NCBI GenBank assembly: GCA_031370485.1
Contig: JANMQK010000165.1
Coordinates: 1 to 6,617, forward strand
DNA from: JANMQK01 sp031370485
GTDB taxonomy: Bacteria > Acidobacteriota > Polarisedimenticolia > Gp22-AA2
Length of the DNA: 6,617 nt
Direction of reading: 5' to 3'
Part shown: piece by piece, positions 5,855 to 6,617 of the stretch
Numbering within the stretch: the first letter of the stretch is position 1
Layout of the letters: every line of letters begins with the position of its first letter
Notes under the pieces: generated by a model
Databases searched by the model: none
What the model was told of the DNA's origin: nothing
What the model saw: the letters and a program-made list of their open reading frames with translations, nothing else
Made by a program: the position numbers and the translations under genes

Positions 5855-6617
5855 ATGCCGACTGAAGATGGTTTCGACCAAGTGTATACAAAGGCGCACG
5901 CCGTGCGCCGCGCCGTCCGGGTTCCGCTGCTGCTTGGACTGATCGCAGGGATGACCCTGTGGACCCCGAGACCGGCGGGGTCCGCCACCCTGAACATCGA
6001 TCTCAACGGCGACGGGGTGGCCGAAAGCAAGCTCGATCTCACTTTTCTCTCCGGCTATCCTCTTAAAGTCCGAAACATGGTCACCAACAACGCCACGACC
6101 GAGCTGAGCGGCTTCACGTTCAACTGGCCGACGGCGGGTCCGGGCGGCTTCTCGGCCGCGACGGTGGCGGCGGTGACCGGGCCCGTGGGGGTGATCTGGG
6201 AGTGGCAGACGACCAAGCGGGTCTACCCGCTCGCCTGCAGCACCAGCCCATCGGCGACGACCAACAAGTGCACGAGCTTCACGGAGATTACCAACTCCGC
6301 CAACCGCGGCCCCTTTGCCGGGGCGCCGGGCAGCTCCCTGTCTCCTTCCGGAAGCACGCCGACGACCGAGTCGATCACGACGACCCTCCTGACCTTCTTC
6401 AGCCCCCCGAAGAAGCTCTTCGACATCACATCCTCGGTCACGCAGTTGACCAACGGGCGCTTCCAGTTCGATACCGAGGTCTTCAACTTCACCGGCGGAA
6501 ACCTGACCGTCGACTTCATGCCGGGGCCGCTGGGCTGCGACACCTGCATCGACCTGAGCTCCGACCCGAAAAACTGCGGGGCCTGCGGCAAGGTCTGCGA
6601 GCCGGACGAATGCTGCG
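5855..6617 (+). CDS. Secreted cysteine-rich protein of unknown function (3' end outside window)
   Basis: The frame is open from ATG 5855 to the window edge, giving 254 residues. I do not recognise a named family. A charged N-region with R18, R19 and R22, a hydrophobic core of about VPLLLGLIAGMTLW (23-36) and a small-residue site AGSA (41-44) form a signal peptide, so export is likely. The mature protein opens with D49-L-N-G-D-G-V-A-E57, a calcium-loop-like motif of the dockerin/FG-GAP sort. The middle part (about 60-225) is rich in Thr, Ser, Asn and Gly with alternating hydrophobics, as in extracellular beta-sandwich proteins. C128 and C139 could form a disulfide. From C228 a dense cluster begins (C228, 231, 241, 244, 248, 253, 254) around SDPKNCGACGKVC, a short motif repeated in many surface proteins of Myxococcota and similar bacteria; more copies probably lie beyond the edge. 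The leader is long at 44 residues; GTG at 5903 would give a 28-residue one but has no clear ribosome binding site. Confidence 0.8.
   Translation, partial: MPTEDGFDQVYTKAHAVRRAVRVPLLLGLIAGMTLWTPRPAGSATLNIDLNGDGVAESKLDLTFLSGYPLKVRNMVTNNATTELSGFTFNWPTAGPGGFSAATVAAVTGPVGVIWEWQTTKRVYPLACSTSPSATTNKCTSFTEITNSANRGPFAGAPGSSLSPSGSTPTTESITTTLLTFFSPPKKLFDITSSVTQLTNGRFQFDTEVFNFTGGNLTVDFMPGPLGCDTCIDLSSDPKNCGACGKVCEPDECC
5893..5909. repeat. Perfect 17-nt inverted repeat inside the signal-peptide codons
   Basis: GGCGCACG (5893-5900) and CGTGCGCC (5902-5909) are exact reverse complements around one central base. It lies 39 nt into the secreted-protein gene and about 73 nt beyond the putative -10. It could act as an operator or as an mRNA hairpin near the start of translation. 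It may equally follow from the GC-rich Ala/Arg codons there. Confidence 0.4.

Noticed and set aside
4976..5899. 307-codon minus-strand frame opposite the hydrolase
   Set aside because: It crosses the hairpin, the promoter candidate and the start of the secreted gene, and shows no recognisable domain.
5841..5942. Small open frame starting at ATG 5841
   Set aside because: It ends after 33 codons, is Arg/Cys-rich with no recognisable pattern, and overlaps the ribosome binding site and start of the better-supported secreted-protein gene.

Overview
The window reads as a bacterial chromosome segment, roughly two-thirds G+C by eye, with all recognisable genes on the + strand and almost no non-coding DNA. 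The pentose-phosphate genes are housekeeping types found in many phyla. The last gene encodes a secreted protein ending in a 'DPxNCGxCGxxC' cysteine cluster, a kind common in Myxococcota, Acidobacteriota and related uncultured soil lineages. I would guess such an organism, but the sequence does not fix the phylum. I see no mobile element, CRISPR array, tRNA or rRNA.

Layout: (1) the 3' end of a transketolase gene (1-369); (2) a 52-nt gap with a GC-rich hairpin and then a strong ribosome binding site; (3) gnd, a 6-phosphogluconate dehydrogenase of the shorter YqeC/GntZ-like type (422-1432); (4) zwf, glucose-6-phosphate dehydrogenase (1429-2817), overlapping gnd by 4 nt with a GTG start; (5) a short ROK sugar kinase resembling polyphosphate glucokinase (2817-3467), overlapping zwf by 1 nt; (6) a GAF plus SpoIIE/RsbU-type PP2C phosphatase (3467-4945, start uncertain), overlapping the kinase by 1 nt if the first ATG is used; (7) a hairpin, then a metallo-beta-lactamase-fold protein resembling class II cyclic-nucleotide phosphodiesterases (4994-5758); (8) a second hairpin, a relatively AT-rich promoter candidate, and a secreted cysteine-rich protein cut off by the window end (5855-6617).

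How the genes fit together: the ROK kinase could make glucose-6-phosphate, zwf oxidises it with formation of NADPH, gnd decarboxylates 6-phosphogluconate to ribulose-5-phosphate, and transketolase shuffles the pentoses. The lactonase step (pgl) is not in the window. The unusual part is that this metabolic run continues, apparently by translational coupling, into a sensory phosphatase and then a probable cyclic-nucleotide hydrolase. That suggests, but does not prove, that carbon flux and NADPH supply are co-expressed with signalling proteins. The secreted protein at the right edge looks like a separate transcription unit.
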